A stretch of DNA of 64,000 nt from an uncultured Oscillospiraceae bacterium (lineage in GTDB: Bacteria > Bacillota > Clostridia > Oscillospirales > Ruminococcaceae): assembly GCA_949743955.1 (NCBI GenBank), contig CATJVQ010000033.1, forward strand, positions 1 to 64,000. The letters run 5' to 3'. The position numbers were made by a program, and so were the translations under genes. The notes under the pieces are model-generated. The model did not search any database. It saw only the letters and a program-made list of their open reading frames with translations, and was not told the origin of the DNA. Each line of letters begins with the position of its first letter. Position 1 is the stretch's first letter. This document shows, one piece after another, positions 47,807-56,378 of this stretch.

Positions 47807-48781
47807 ATGGCAGAAACGCTGATTGGACTCAAGGACGTCTGTAAATACTTCCACGTCGGCCGCGGGCTGACGCTCAAGGCCGTCAACAACGTGACGATTG
47901 ATATCCTGGGGGGCGAGACGCTCGGCGTCGTGGGTGAGAGCGGCTGCGGCAAGTCTACGCTCGGGCGCACCATCATGGGCATTTACCGCCCGACAAGCGG
48001 AACCATCACCTACCGGGGTAAGACACTGGATATGCACAGCCGCAGCGATCGTTTTGCCTATGCGAAGAAGGCGCAGATCATCTTCCAGGACCCCTATGCC
48101 TCGCTGGACCCGCGCATGACGGTGGGCACCATCATCAGCGAGGGGATGGAGATCCACGGTATGTACGACGCCCAGAAGCGGCGCGAGCGCGTCTACGAGC
48201 TTCTTGAAACGGTGGGCCTCAACCGGGAGCACGCGAACCGCTTCCCGCACGAGTTTTCCGGCGGACAGCGGCAGCGTATCGGCATCGCGCGGGCGCTGGC
48301 CATTGAGCCGGAATTCATCGTGTGCGACGAACCGATTTCTGCTTTGGACGTCTCCATCCAGAGCCAGATCATCAACCTCTTAAAGGAGCTTCAGGAGCGG
48401 CTTTCGCTCACGTATATGTTCATTGCGCACGATCTGAACATCGTCAAGTATATCTCGGACCGTATCGCGGTGATGTACCTGGGGAACCTTGTCGAGGTTG
48501 CCTCGAGCGAAGAGATCTACGCTCATACGCTCCATCCATACAGCCAGGCGCTTTTAGCGGCGGTGCCCATTCCGGATCCGGACAAGGAGGCGCAGAAGCG
48601 CATGCGCGTCCTCTCCGGGGACGTGCCGAGCCCCATCAACCCGCCCGAGGGCTGCAATTTTGCCGGGCGGTGCAGCCGGGCGTGCGACATCTGCCGGCAG
48701 AAGACACCGCAGCTCCGCGAAATCCGCCCGAACCACTGGGCGGCCTGCCACTTCGCAGGAGAAGAAGAGGCAGAAGGTTAA
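47807..48781 (+). CDS. oppF: Oligopeptide ABC transporter ATP-binding protein
   Basis: GESGCGKSTLGRTIMGIYRPTSG; SGGQRQRIGIARAL. Confidence 0.94.
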   Translation: MAETLIGLKDVCKYFHVGRGLTLKAVNNVTIDILGGETLGVVGESGCGKSTLGRTIMGIYRPTSGTITYRGKTLDMHSRSDRFAYAKKAQIIFQDPYASLDPRMTVGTIISEGMEIHGMYDAQKRRERVYELLETVGLNREHANRFPHEFSGGQRQRIGIARALAIEPEFIVCDEPISALDVSIQSQIINLLKELQERLSLTYMFIAHDLNIVKYISDRIAVMYLGNLVEVASSEEIYAHTLHPYSQALLAAVPIPDPDKEAQKRMRVLSGDVPSPINPPEGCNFAGRCSRACDICRQKTPQLREIRPNHWAACHFAGEEEAEG

Positions 48782-48794
48782 AAAGATCTGAATG

Positions 48795-48822
48795 AAGGGC
48801 CGCTGCCAGCGCAGCGGCCCTT
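48795..48822 (+). terminator. opp operon terminator hairpin
   Basis: AAGGGCCGCTG-CCAGCG-CAGCGGCCCTT. Confidence 0.8.
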
Positions 48823-48874
48823 ATCCATGAAATCCCTGTACGTCCCGCCCTTTTGGGCACGCCATTTCTGCACT

Positions 48875-48963
48875 CACGTCATCCTCACAGATAACACCTA
48901 TCCAGAGTCACACAGGTCACCCATACAGGCGGGAGCACGCTGCGTTCACGTCATCCTCACAGA
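48875..48963. repeat. 17-bp direct repeat CACGTCATCCTCACAGA (48875-48891 and 48947-48963)
   Basis: Two exact copies 72 bp apart. Confidence 0.85.
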
Positions 48964-49027
48964 AAATCTGCGTTTTGTCCGCTTTGCGGACAAAATTTGA
49001 CTTCCTCGAAGTCAAAAGCGGATTTTC
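48962..49027. repeat. Y-shaped three-stem repeat, copy B
   Basis: Outer stem GAAAATCTGC/GCGGATTTTC (one G-U); arms TTTTGTCCGC-TTT-GCGGACAAAA and TTTGACTTC-CTC-GAAGTCAAA. Confidence 0.85.
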
Positions 49028-49030
49028 GGA

Positions 49031-49063
49031 GGTATAACCTCAGCGAATCGCTGAGGTTATACC
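49031..49063. repeat. 33-bp perfect palindrome (16-bp arms, 1-nt centre) containing a stop codon
   Basis: GGTATAACCTCAGCGA-A-TCGCTGAGGTTATACC. Confidence 0.9.
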
Positions 49064-49222
49064 GTCGACTATGCCTCCGATAGTCTGCATAGTGCGGACA
49101 GCTGTCTTCTTCGCCTCCTTGCGGCGGCGGGCCGGGCTCTTGCCGTTCATCATGTGCGCGGCCGTGCCGACGGCGGCGGTGAGGACAACCCCTGTAATCG
49201 CGCCGGAAACCAGTTTGTTCAT
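49040..49222 (-). CDS. Small hypothetical protein (60 aa)
   Basis: MNKLVSGAITGVVLTAAVGTAAHMMNGKSPARRRKEAKKTAVRTMQTIGGIVDGITSAIR; upstream aaaagggggaaaagaaa; hydrophobic N-terminus and basic middle. Confidence 0.65.
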   Translation of the reverse strand: MNKLVSGAITGVVLTAAVGTAAHMMNGKSPARRRKEAKKTAVRTMQTIGGIVDGITSAIR

Positions 49223-49251
49223 TTTCTTTTCCCCCTTTTCAGTGTTTAGTA

Positions 49252-49293
49252 AATGCGTTTGAAATCCGCAGCAAACGGATTTCAAACTGCATT
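49252..49293. repeat. Long hairpin upstream of the small minus-strand CDS
   Basis: AATGC-GTTTGAAATCCG-cagcaaa-CGGATTTCAAAC-t-GCATT. Confidence 0.85.
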
Positions 49294-49539
49294 AACTGTA
49301 TCTAGTTTATCCGTGGGTTTGTCCGGTAGACGGTGCAAAATATGGCTGCGGGTTTCTACGTTTTGCCGCGGTGAAGTCCGCCTCACCGGCCGGAAACTGG
49401 TTACTTTGCGCGGCTGTCCGTGGGGCGGCTCCGGAATGCAGAAAAGTGCTGTAAAAACCGCTTAAAAATGCGGGGGGTTTATCTCTGTATACAGGCATAG
49501 AATACAAAAACATTCGGCGGATGACAAAGCCGGACGGTT

Positions 49540-49568
49540 TTGATAAAATAGGGAACATAGACTAAAAT
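49540..49568 (+). promoter_or_regulatory. Promoter of pyridoxamine kinase gene (TTGATA-17-TAAAAT)
   Basis: -35 49540-49545, -10 49563-49568. Confidence 0.6.
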
Positions 49569-49589
49569 AAAAGCATACGGAGGAAACGC

Positions 49590-50453
49590 ATGGAAAACAG
49601 ACCGAAGCGCGTATTGGCGATACATGACCTGTCCGGGTTCGGGCGGTGCTCGCTCAGCGTGATACTCCCCATCCTCTCGGCGATGGGCGTGCAGGCGTGC
49701 CCGGTGCCGACAGCGGTGTTCTCCACCCACACTGGCAACCTCGGGGACGTGGAGATGCGGGATCTCACTGATTTCATCGCGCCGGCCCTTGAGCATTACG
49801 GGCGGCTGGGCGTGGAGTTCGAGAGCGTGTATACCGGCTTCCTCGGTTCGGCGGATCAGATCGATTCGTGCCTCGCGGCGCTTGGGCAGTACCCGCAGGC
49901 GCTCGGCGTGGTGGATCCGGTCATGGGGGATCATGGCAGGCCGTACCGGACGATGACGGCGGATATGATCCGGCGCATGGGCGAGCTCGTGCGGCGCGCA
50001 GACATCGTGACGCCGAACCTGACAGAGGCGTACCTGCTCCTTGGCAGGGAGTATGATTTCTCCCCCCTTACGCACGCGGACGCGAAGAGTATGCTCGCCA
50101 GGCTCTGCGAGCTCGGGCCGCGCTGCGCCGTGATGACCGGAGTCACGATGGCGGAGGGCGCTGTCTGCAACCTCGGGCTGGACCGGGAGTCGAATTCGTA
50201 CTGGCGCGTGGCGTGTGAATACATGCCGGTGAGCTATCCGGGCACGGGGGATATGTTCGCGAGCGTGCTTGTCGGCGGCTTTCTGCAGGGGGACAGTCTC
50301 CCCATCGCCATGGCTAGGGCGACCGGCTTCCTCGAGCGCACGATCAAGAACACGTTCAGCTACCAGAGCGATACGCGTTTCGGCGTGCAGTTCGAGCGGG
50401 ACATCGGCATGCTCGGGGCGAAGGAGGTGCAGAAGAGCTTCTCCCTCCTCTGA
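49590..50453 (+). CDS. Pyridoxamine kinase
   Basis: VLAIHDLSGFGRCSLSVILPILSAMGVQACPVPTAVFSTHTG; PfkB/ThiD-like fold. Confidence 0.9.
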   Translation: MENRPKRVLAIHDLSGFGRCSLSVILPILSAMGVQACPVPTAVFSTHTGNLGDVEMRDLTDFIAPALEHYGRLGVEFESVYTGFLGSADQIDSCLAALGQYPQALGVVDPVMGDHGRPYRTMTADMIRRMGELVRRADIVTPNLTEAYLLLGREYDFSPLTHADAKSMLARLCELGPRCAVMTGVTMAEGAVCNLGLDRESNSYWRVACEYMPVSYPGTGDMFASVLVGGFLQGDSLPIAMARATGFLERTIKNTFSYQSDTRFGVQFERDIGMLGAKEVQKSFSLL

Positions 50454-50487
50454 TTTTCCGGCGGGATCCATAAAGGAGGAATTTTTG

Positions 50488-51066
50488 GTGAGCGGATCGA
50501 AGGGAAGGCGTTTTGGTACTTATGATATTGTGTTTATCGGTGTGATGTCGGCCGTGGTGTTCGTGGCTAACTTCCTGTCCATCCCCATTGGGGACATTTC
50601 GCGCATCCATTTCGGCAACGTGTTCTGCGCGCTGTCCGGGCTGCTCTTAGGCGCCGTGCCCGGCGGGCTGTGCGCCGGCATCGGCGGGTTTTTCTACGAC
50701 CTGATGAACCCCCTCTACGCGAGCGAGGCCCTCATCACGTTCGCGATGAAGTTCGTCCTCGGCTTTACAGCGGGCATTATTTCCCACTGGTCCGGGCGTG
50801 AGGGGAAGCGCTTTGTCTGGAACCTCACGGGCGCTGTAGGCGGAAGCCTTGCATATGTGGTGGTGTACCTATTCAAAAACTTCATTAAGGAGTACTTCCT
50901 CATTAAAAACCCGATTGACACCGTCTGGGCGCTGCTCATTACGAAAGGGACCGCTTCGCTCATTAACGCTGTTATCGCCGTGACCGTGGCGATGATTCTC
51001 CTGCCCCTCTTCCAGCAGGCGCTTGTACGCAGTGGGCTCGGAAAACGGCTGGCAATGTATTCATAA
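50488..51066 (+). CDS. ECF transporter S component (GTG start)
   Basis: ~192 aa, multi-TM; FGTYDIVFIGVMSAVVFVANFLSIPIGDISRIHFGNVFCALSGLLLGAVPGGLCAGIGGFFYDLMNP. Confidence 0.85.
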   Translation: MSGSKGRRFGTYDIVFIGVMSAVVFVANFLSIPIGDISRIHFGNVFCALSGLLLGAVPGGLCAGIGGFFYDLMNPLYASEALITFAMKFVLGFTAGIISHWSGREGKRFVWNLTGAVGGSLAYVVVYLFKNFIKEYFLIKNPIDTVWALLITKGTASLINAVIAVTVAMILLPLFQQALVRSGLGKRLAMYS

Positions 51067-51167
51067 TGTGGATAGAACGGCGGATTGCGTGGTCAAAATG
51101 CCTAAAAGGGGGGGCGCGGGAGCGCTTCCCCCTTCAAAGTTTTTACGATTTTTAAGGAACCCATTGC

Positions 51168-51197
51168 AAAGTACCCCGTATTAGTTTATGCTAGAAG
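51168..51197 (+). promoter_or_regulatory. Probable pur operon promoter (TTGCAA-17-TATGCT; coordinates approximate)
   Basis: attgcaaagtaccccgtattagtttatgct. Confidence 0.55.
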
Positions 51198-51198
51198 C

Positions 51199-51387
51199 AG
51201 AGAAACCGCATGCGCAGACAGCGGTCTTTCTCTTTTACGTGAAAAGGCTTTGAAACCGATGAGCGGAGGACGAGCGGATGACGTATTCAGGAATCGCCAT
51301 ATTGAAAAATTTTGCTTCCCTTTCTTTTACAGGATAGGTTTATGTAATTTTGGACTGCGACCGGAGACGGCCGCAGTCCTTTTGAGT
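51199..51387 (+). promoter_or_regulatory. Structured purE leader: 5' hairpin (51199-51233) and terminator-like hairpin (about 51352-51387)
   Basis: AGAGAAACCGC...GCGGTCTTTCTCT; GGACTGCG...CGCAGTCC-TTTT just before purE. Confidence 0.6.
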
Positions 51388-51425
51388 TCATGAAGCCTCC
51401 GCTCCGGAGAAAGGAATGATTTTGC

Positions 51426-51920
51426 ATGAAGAAGGCTGCACTCATCATGGGCAGCGACAGTGACTGGGATATCGTGCGCCCCGCCGCCGAGACACTTCGG
51501 AAATACGGCGTCCCCATGGAGGTACATATCATGAGCGCGCACCGGACCCCGGCCCGCGCGGGCGAATTCGCGCGCACGGCTAGGGAAAACGGCTTCGGTG
51601 TGCTCATCGCGGCGGCGGGGAAGGCGGCGCACCTGGCCGGCGCTCTCGCCGCGCATACGACACTGCCCGTTATCGGCATTCCGGTGTGTTCCCCGCCCCT
51701 CGGCGGTGTGGACGCGCTGCTCGCGACCGTGCAGATGCCCTCGGGCATCCCGGTGGCGACTGTCGCCATCGACGGAGGCAAAAATGCCGCGCTCCTCGCC
51801 GTGCAGATGCTCGCCATTGAGGATGTGTCCCTCGCCGCGGCACTCGACCGTGAGCGGGAGGAGATGGCGGCAGGAGTCGAAAAGAAGGACGAAAAGCTCC
51901 AGCAGGAGTTGGGGAAATAA
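51426..51920 (+). CDS. purE: 5-(carboxyamino)imidazole ribonucleotide mutase
   Basis: [39 protein letters not shown]. Confidence 0.96.
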   Translation: MKKAALIMGSDSDWDIVRPAAETLRKYGVPMEVHIMSAHRTPARAGEFARTARENGFGVLIAAAGKAAHLAGALAAHTTLPVIGIPVCSPPLGGVDALLATVQMPSGIPVATVAIDGGKNAALLAVQMLAIEDVSLAAALDREREEMAAGVEKKDEKLQQELGK

Positions 51921-51943
51921 AGGACGAGGAAGGAATGGGAAAA

Positions 51944-52654
51944 ATGGAGAAACGCGAACAGCTTTATGAGGGAAAGGCCAAAAAGGTCTATGCGACGGAC
52001 GATTCGAACCTGGTCATTGTCGATTATAAGGACGATGCGACCGCCTTTAACGGTGTCAAGAAGGGGACGATTGAGGGCAAGGGTGTCATCAACAACAGGG
52101 TGACGAACCATCTGATGAAGATGCTCGAGGACAACGGCGTACCCACGCATCTGGTGCAGGAGCTGAGCGAACGCGAGACACTCGTGAAAAAGGTGCAGAT
52201 CGTGCCGCTGGAGGTCATTGTCCGCAACATCGCGGCGGGATCGCTCTCTAAGCGCTTGGGCCTGCCGGAGGGGACAAAGCTCCGCACCACCGTGCTTGAG
52301 CATTGCTATAAGGACGATGCCCTCGGCGACCCGATGGTCAACCGCTACCACATCGCCGCCCTAGAGCTGGCGACGGAGGAGGAGCTCGGCCTTATCGAGG
52401 ATTACGCGCTGCGCGTCAACGAGCTCCTGAGCGAGTACCTATTGGATCTGGGGATTGAGCTCATCGACTTCAAGCTCGAGTTCGGCCGGACAGCCGAGGG
52501 CCAGATCGTGCTGGCGGACGAGATTTCGCCGGACACCTGCCGTTTCTGGGACTCGAAGACGGGGGAGAAGCTGGACAAGGATCGTTTCCGCCGCGACCTG
52601 GGGGGCGTCGAGGACGCATACCGGGAAATCATGAAGCGGCTGATGGGCGAATAA
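51944..52654 (+). CDS. purC: Phosphoribosylaminoimidazole-succinocarboxamide synthase
   Basis: [41 protein letters not shown]. Confidence 0.96.
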   Translation: MEKREQLYEGKAKKVYATDDSNLVIVDYKDDATAFNGVKKGTIEGKGVINNRVTNHLMKMLEDNGVPTHLVQELSERETLVKKVQIVPLEVIVRNIAAGSLSKRLGLPEGTKLRTTVLEHCYKDDALGDPMVNRYHIAALELATEEELGLIEDYALRVNELLSEYLLDLGIELIDFKLEFGRTAEGQIVLADEISPDTCRFWDSKTGEKLDKDRFRRDLGGVEDAYREIMKRLMGE

Positions 52655-52666
52655 GGGGGAACAGGA

Positions 52667-54115
52667 ATGTGTCATTGTCTGAGTGAGAAGCCGCATGAGG
52701 CGTGCGGCGTGTTCGGCGTTTACGACCGCAGCGGGGAGAACGATGTTGCGCTCGAAACGTATCTGGCCCTGTATGCGCTCCAGCACCGGGGGCAGGAGGC
52801 GTGCGGCATCGTCGTGAATGAAGACGGTGTGATGCGCTCCCACCGCGATCTGGGCCTGGTGCCGGATGTCTTTAGCCGCGATGTGCTCGAGCGCCTCGGG
52901 AACGGGCAGATTGCCATCGGCCATGTGCTCTATGCCGCCGCGCCGGTGAAGTCCCGATCGAGCGCCCAGCCGCTGCGGATCTCACACAGCAAGGGATCCA
53001 TGGCGCTGTGCATGAACGGCGCGCTTGTCAACGGAAACGCGCTCCGGGAAGAGTTCGAGAGCGCGGGCGCCATCTTCCACACCAATTCCGAGGCGGAAAT
53101 TATCTCCTACCTCATCACCCGCGAGAGGCTGCGGGCGCCGTCGATTGAGGCGGCGGTCGAGAGCGCGGTCGGGGATCTGCGCGGCGCGTTTTCCATGCTC
53201 ATCATGTCGCCGCAGAAGCTCATCGCCGTGCGGGATCCGTGGGGCTTCCACCCGCTGTGCATGGGGAAAATAGGTGAGGACAAGATCGTTTTCGCCTCCG
53301 AGACCTGCGCGTTCGACAGCATCGGCGCAACATTTGTGCGCGACCTTGAGCCGGGGGAAATTGTTGTCGCCGACCGGGAGGGCGAGCGCTCCATCCGCAC
53401 CCACTGCGGCAATAAGGGCACGGTGTGCGTGTTTGAATACGTCTACTTCGCGCGCCCGGACTCGGTGGTCGACGGGGCGAGTGTCCATCTGGCGAGGCAG
53501 CGGGCGGGCGCGTTCCTGGCGCTCGAGCACCCCGTGCAGGCGGATGTGGTCGTGGGCGTGCCGGATTCCGGGCTTGACGCCGCGCTCGGCTTCGCCCGCC
53601 AGAGCGGCATCCCCTACGGTGTCGGATTTATTAAGAACCGCTATGTCGGGCGCACGTTCATCCAGCCCACGCAGAAGCAGCGCGAGGACGCGGTGAACAT
53701 CAAGCTTAACCCCATGGCCGAGACCGTGCGCGGCAAACGCGTGGTGCTCGTGGACGACTCCATCGTCCGCGGCACGACGAGCGCCCGCATTGTCCGCCGG
53801 CTGCGCGCGGCGGGCGCAGCGGAGGTGCACATGCGGATTTCTTCCCCGCCATTTATCGGGCCGTGCTACTTCGGCACGGACATCGACTCGAAGGACAAGC
53901 TCATCGCCTGCCGGATGACGCAGGAGGAAATAGCGAAGGAGATTGGCGTGGACAGCCTCGGGTACTTAAGCGTTGAGGATGTGCGCAAAATCGCGTGTGG
54001 GGCGCACACGGACTTCTGCATCGGGTGTTTCACAGGGAAATACCCCATCGACGTGCCCGAGACAAAGCCGGAAAACAAATTCGAGCACAAAATCGGACAT
54101 ACAAGTGAGGAATAG
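52667..54115 (+). CDS. purF: Amidophosphoribosyltransferase
   Basis: EACGVFGVYDRSGENDV; VVLVDDSIVRGTTSARIVRRLR. Confidence 0.96.
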   Translation: MCHCLSEKPHEACGVFGVYDRSGENDVALETYLALYALQHRGQEACGIVVNEDGVMRSHRDLGLVPDVFSRDVLERLGNGQIAIGHVLYAAAPVKSRSSAQPLRISHSKGSMALCMNGALVNGNALREEFESAGAIFHTNSEAEIISYLITRERLRAPSIEAAVESAVGDLRGAFSMLIMSPQKLIAVRDPWGFHPLCMGKIGEDKIVFASETCAFDSIGATFVRDLEPGEIVVADREGERSIRTHCGNKGTVCVFEYVYFARPDSVVDGASVHLARQRAGAFLALEHPVQADVVVGVPDSGLDAALGFARQSGIPYGVGFIKNRYVGRTFIQPTQKQREDAVNIKLNPMAETVRGKRVVLVDDSIVRGTTSARIVRRLRAAGAAEVHMRISSPPFIGPCYFGTDIDSKDKLIACRMTQEEIAKEIGVDSLGYLSVEDVRKIACGAHTDFCIGCFTGKYPIDVPETKPENKFEHKIGHTSEE

Positions 54116-54118
54116 AGA

Positions 54119-55156
54119 ATGGAAAAGAGTCACAGCGAAAGCTATAAGGCCGCGGGCGTGGATGTCACGGCCGGATACCGCGCGGTAGAGCTGATGAAGA
54201 AGCATGTCGCTCGCACGATGACGGCGGGCGTGCTCGACGGCATCGGCGGCTTCGGCGGCATGTTCGAGCTCGACGTCTCCGGGATGAAGCACCCGGTGCT
54301 CGTGAGCGGGACGGACGGTGTTGGCACCAAACTCATGCTCGCGTTCCTCACGGGGAAGCATAATACTGTTGGCATCGACTGCGTGGCGATGTGCGCCAAC
54401 GACATCGTCTGCTGCGGGGCGAAGCCGCTCGTGTTCCTCGACTATCTCGCGCTCGGGAAGAACGTGCCGGAGCGCGTGGCGGACATTGTCGGCGGCGTGG
54501 CGGAGGGCTGCGTGCAGGCGGGGTGCGCGCTTGTCGGCGGCGAGACAGCCGAGATGCCCGGCTTTTACGGCGAGGACGAATACGATCTGGCCGGCTTCTG
54601 CGTGGGGGCTGTGGATAAGGAGAAGGTGCTCGACAGGAGCGCTGTAAAGCCGGGGGACGCCATCATCGGCCTGGCGTCCACGGGTGTGCACTCGAACGGC
54701 TTCTCTCTCGTGCGGAAAATTTTCGGTGTCGGGAAACAGCCGGACCGGCATGTGGACGAATTGGGCGGCGCTTCCCTCTATGAGACGCTCTTAACCCCGA
54801 CGAAAATTTATGTCCGGCCCATGCTCGCTTTGATGGAGCGGGTGACGGTCAAGTCCGTCAGCCACATCACGGGCGGCGGGTTTTACGAGAACATCCCGCG
54901 TTCGCTCCCGGCGGGGATGGACGCGCTCATCCGAGTGAAGAGCTTTCCGCGCCCGCCTGTTTTCGATGTCATCAGGCGCGAGGGGAATGTCCCGGAGCGG
55001 GATATGTACAACACGTTCAACATGGGGCTGGGGATGACGGTTATTGTCCCCGCCGCTGAGGCGGACGAGGCGGTGCGCGTCCTTAAAGAAAACGGGCAGG
55101 CGGCCTATCTGGCCGGTGAAATCATTGAGGGAGAGGGCGGCGTGCGGATCGAATAG
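54119..55156 (+). CDS. purM: Phosphoribosylformylglycinamidine cyclo-ligase
   Basis: VSGTDGVGTKLMLAFLTGKHNTVGIDCVAMCANDIVCCGAKPLVFLDYLA. Confidence 0.97.
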   Translation: MEKSHSESYKAAGVDVTAGYRAVELMKKHVARTMTAGVLDGIGGFGGMFELDVSGMKHPVLVSGTDGVGTKLMLAFLTGKHNTVGIDCVAMCANDIVCCGAKPLVFLDYLALGKNVPERVADIVGGVAEGCVQAGCALVGGETAEMPGFYGEDEYDLAGFCVGAVDKEKVLDRSAVKPGDAIIGLASTGVHSNGFSLVRKIFGVGKQPDRHVDELGGASLYETLLTPTKIYVRPMLALMERVTVKSVSHITGGGFYENIPRSLPAGMDALIRVKSFPRPPVFDVIRREGNVPERDMYNTFNMGLGMTVIVPAAEADEAVRVLKENGQAAYLAGEIIEGEGGVRIE

Positions 55157-55176
55157 GGCGCCGCAGAAGGGGGTTA

Positions 55177-55224
55177 CAGTTAACGCGTTTACGCGCGGCA
55201 CGCCGCGCAAAACCGCGTTAACTG
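55177..55224. repeat. Nested hairpin between purM and prs
   Basis: CAGTTAACGCG (55177-55187)/CGCGTTAACTG (55214-55224) enclosing GCGCGGC/GCCGCGC. Confidence 0.85.
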
Positions 55225-55258
55225 AGTGAGGCCGTCTTTGACGGCATGGAGGTTCATT

Positions 55259-56365
55259 ATGAAGCAGGCACATGATCTGGCGATCATCGCGATGCGGGGG
55301 TGCGAGAAGATCGCAGGGGAAATCGAATATTATCTCCGGGAATGGCGGCCCAACGAGGGGCATCAGTACCGCCTGCCCACCTCCTGCCCGCGCTTCGGCA
55401 CGGGGGAGGGGAAGGGCGTTGTCGAGCAGACTGCCCGCGGACGCGATGTCTTCATCGTCGCGGATATGTTTAACTATGGTATCACGTATCAGATGTACGG
55501 CATGCCCAACCGCATGTCGCCGGACGATCACTTCCAGGACCTCAAGCGGACAGTGGGGGCCCTCGGCGGCAAGGCACGGCGGGTAACGGTCATTATGCCC
55601 ATGCTCTATGAGGGCCGGCAGCACAAGCGCAGCGGGCGCGAATCGCTGGACTGCGCCATCGCGCTGCAGGAACTGGAGAACATGCGCGTCTCGAATATCA
55701 TCACGTTCGACGCGCACGATCCCCGCGTGCAGAACGCCATCCCCTTAAGCGATTTTGACAACCTCCAGCCGACCTACCAGTTCCTCAAGGCGCTCGTGCG
55801 CAGCTATCCGGACATCCGGTTCGATAAGGACAAGCTGCTTATTGTCTCGCCCGACGAGGGCGGCATGGGGCGGTGCATGTACTATTCGTCCGTGCTCGGG
55901 CTGGATCTCGGCATGTTCTATAAGCGCCGCGACTATTCCGTCGTCATCGACGGGAAGAACCCTATCGTCTCGCACCGCTGGCTCGGTTCCGACGTGGAGG
56001 GCAAGGATGTGATCATCGTCGACGATATGATAGCCTCGGGCGAATCCATGATCGACGTGGCCTGCAAGCTCAAGAGCATGGGCGCGAGACAGATTTTCAT
56101 CTTCACCACGTTTGGCCTCTTTGTTGCCGGTCCGGGAAAATTCGACGAAGCCTATAAGTCCGGCATCTTCACGCGCATCTTTACCACCAATCTCACCTAC
56201 CGCCCGGATGAGATCACGTCCCGCGAGTGGTACTGCGAGGTCAACATGGCTAAATATCTGGCCTATATCATCGACGCTATCAACGAGGAGTGCTCCTTAA
56301 GCGAGATGTTCGACCCCTATAAGAAGATTAAGCAGCTTTTGGCTGTCCACCGCGGGCGCGCGTAA
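55259..56365 (+). CDS. prs: Ribose-phosphate pyrophosphokinase (long Clostridia-type form)
   Basis: DVIIVDDMIASGESMIDVACKLKSMGARQIFIFTTFGLF; MPMLYEGRQHKRSGRESLDCA. Confidence 0.9.
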   Translation: MKQAHDLAIIAMRGCEKIAGEIEYYLREWRPNEGHQYRLPTSCPRFGTGEGKGVVEQTARGRDVFIVADMFNYGITYQMYGMPNRMSPDDHFQDLKRTVGALGGKARRVTVIMPMLYEGRQHKRSGRESLDCAIALQELENMRVSNIITFDAHDPRVQNAIPLSDFDNLQPTYQFLKALVRSYPDIRFDKDKLLIVSPDEGGMGRCMYYSSVLGLDLGMFYKRRDYSVVIDGKNPIVSHRWLGSDVEGKDVIIVDDMIASGESMIDVACKLKSMGARQIFIFTTFGLFVAGPGKFDEAYKSGIFTRIFTTNLTYRPDEITSREWYCEVNMAKYLAYIIDAINEECSLSEMFDPYKKIKQLLAVHRGRA

Positions 56366-56378
56366 AGGAGGGCGGGGA

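Noticed and set aside
49310-49485. Partial resemblance to a purine-riboswitch core (AATATGGctgcgGGTTTCTACG) upstream of pyridoxamine kinase
   Set aside because: Lacks the CCGUAAA loop, a convincing P2 stem and a P1 helix; a good promoter for the kinase lies downstream of it. Only an Rfam/Infernal scan could rescue it.
51209-51241. 10-codon ORF MRRQRSFSFT in the purE leader as a possible leader peptide
   Set aside because: No convincing SD and no codon enrichment linked to purine metabolism.
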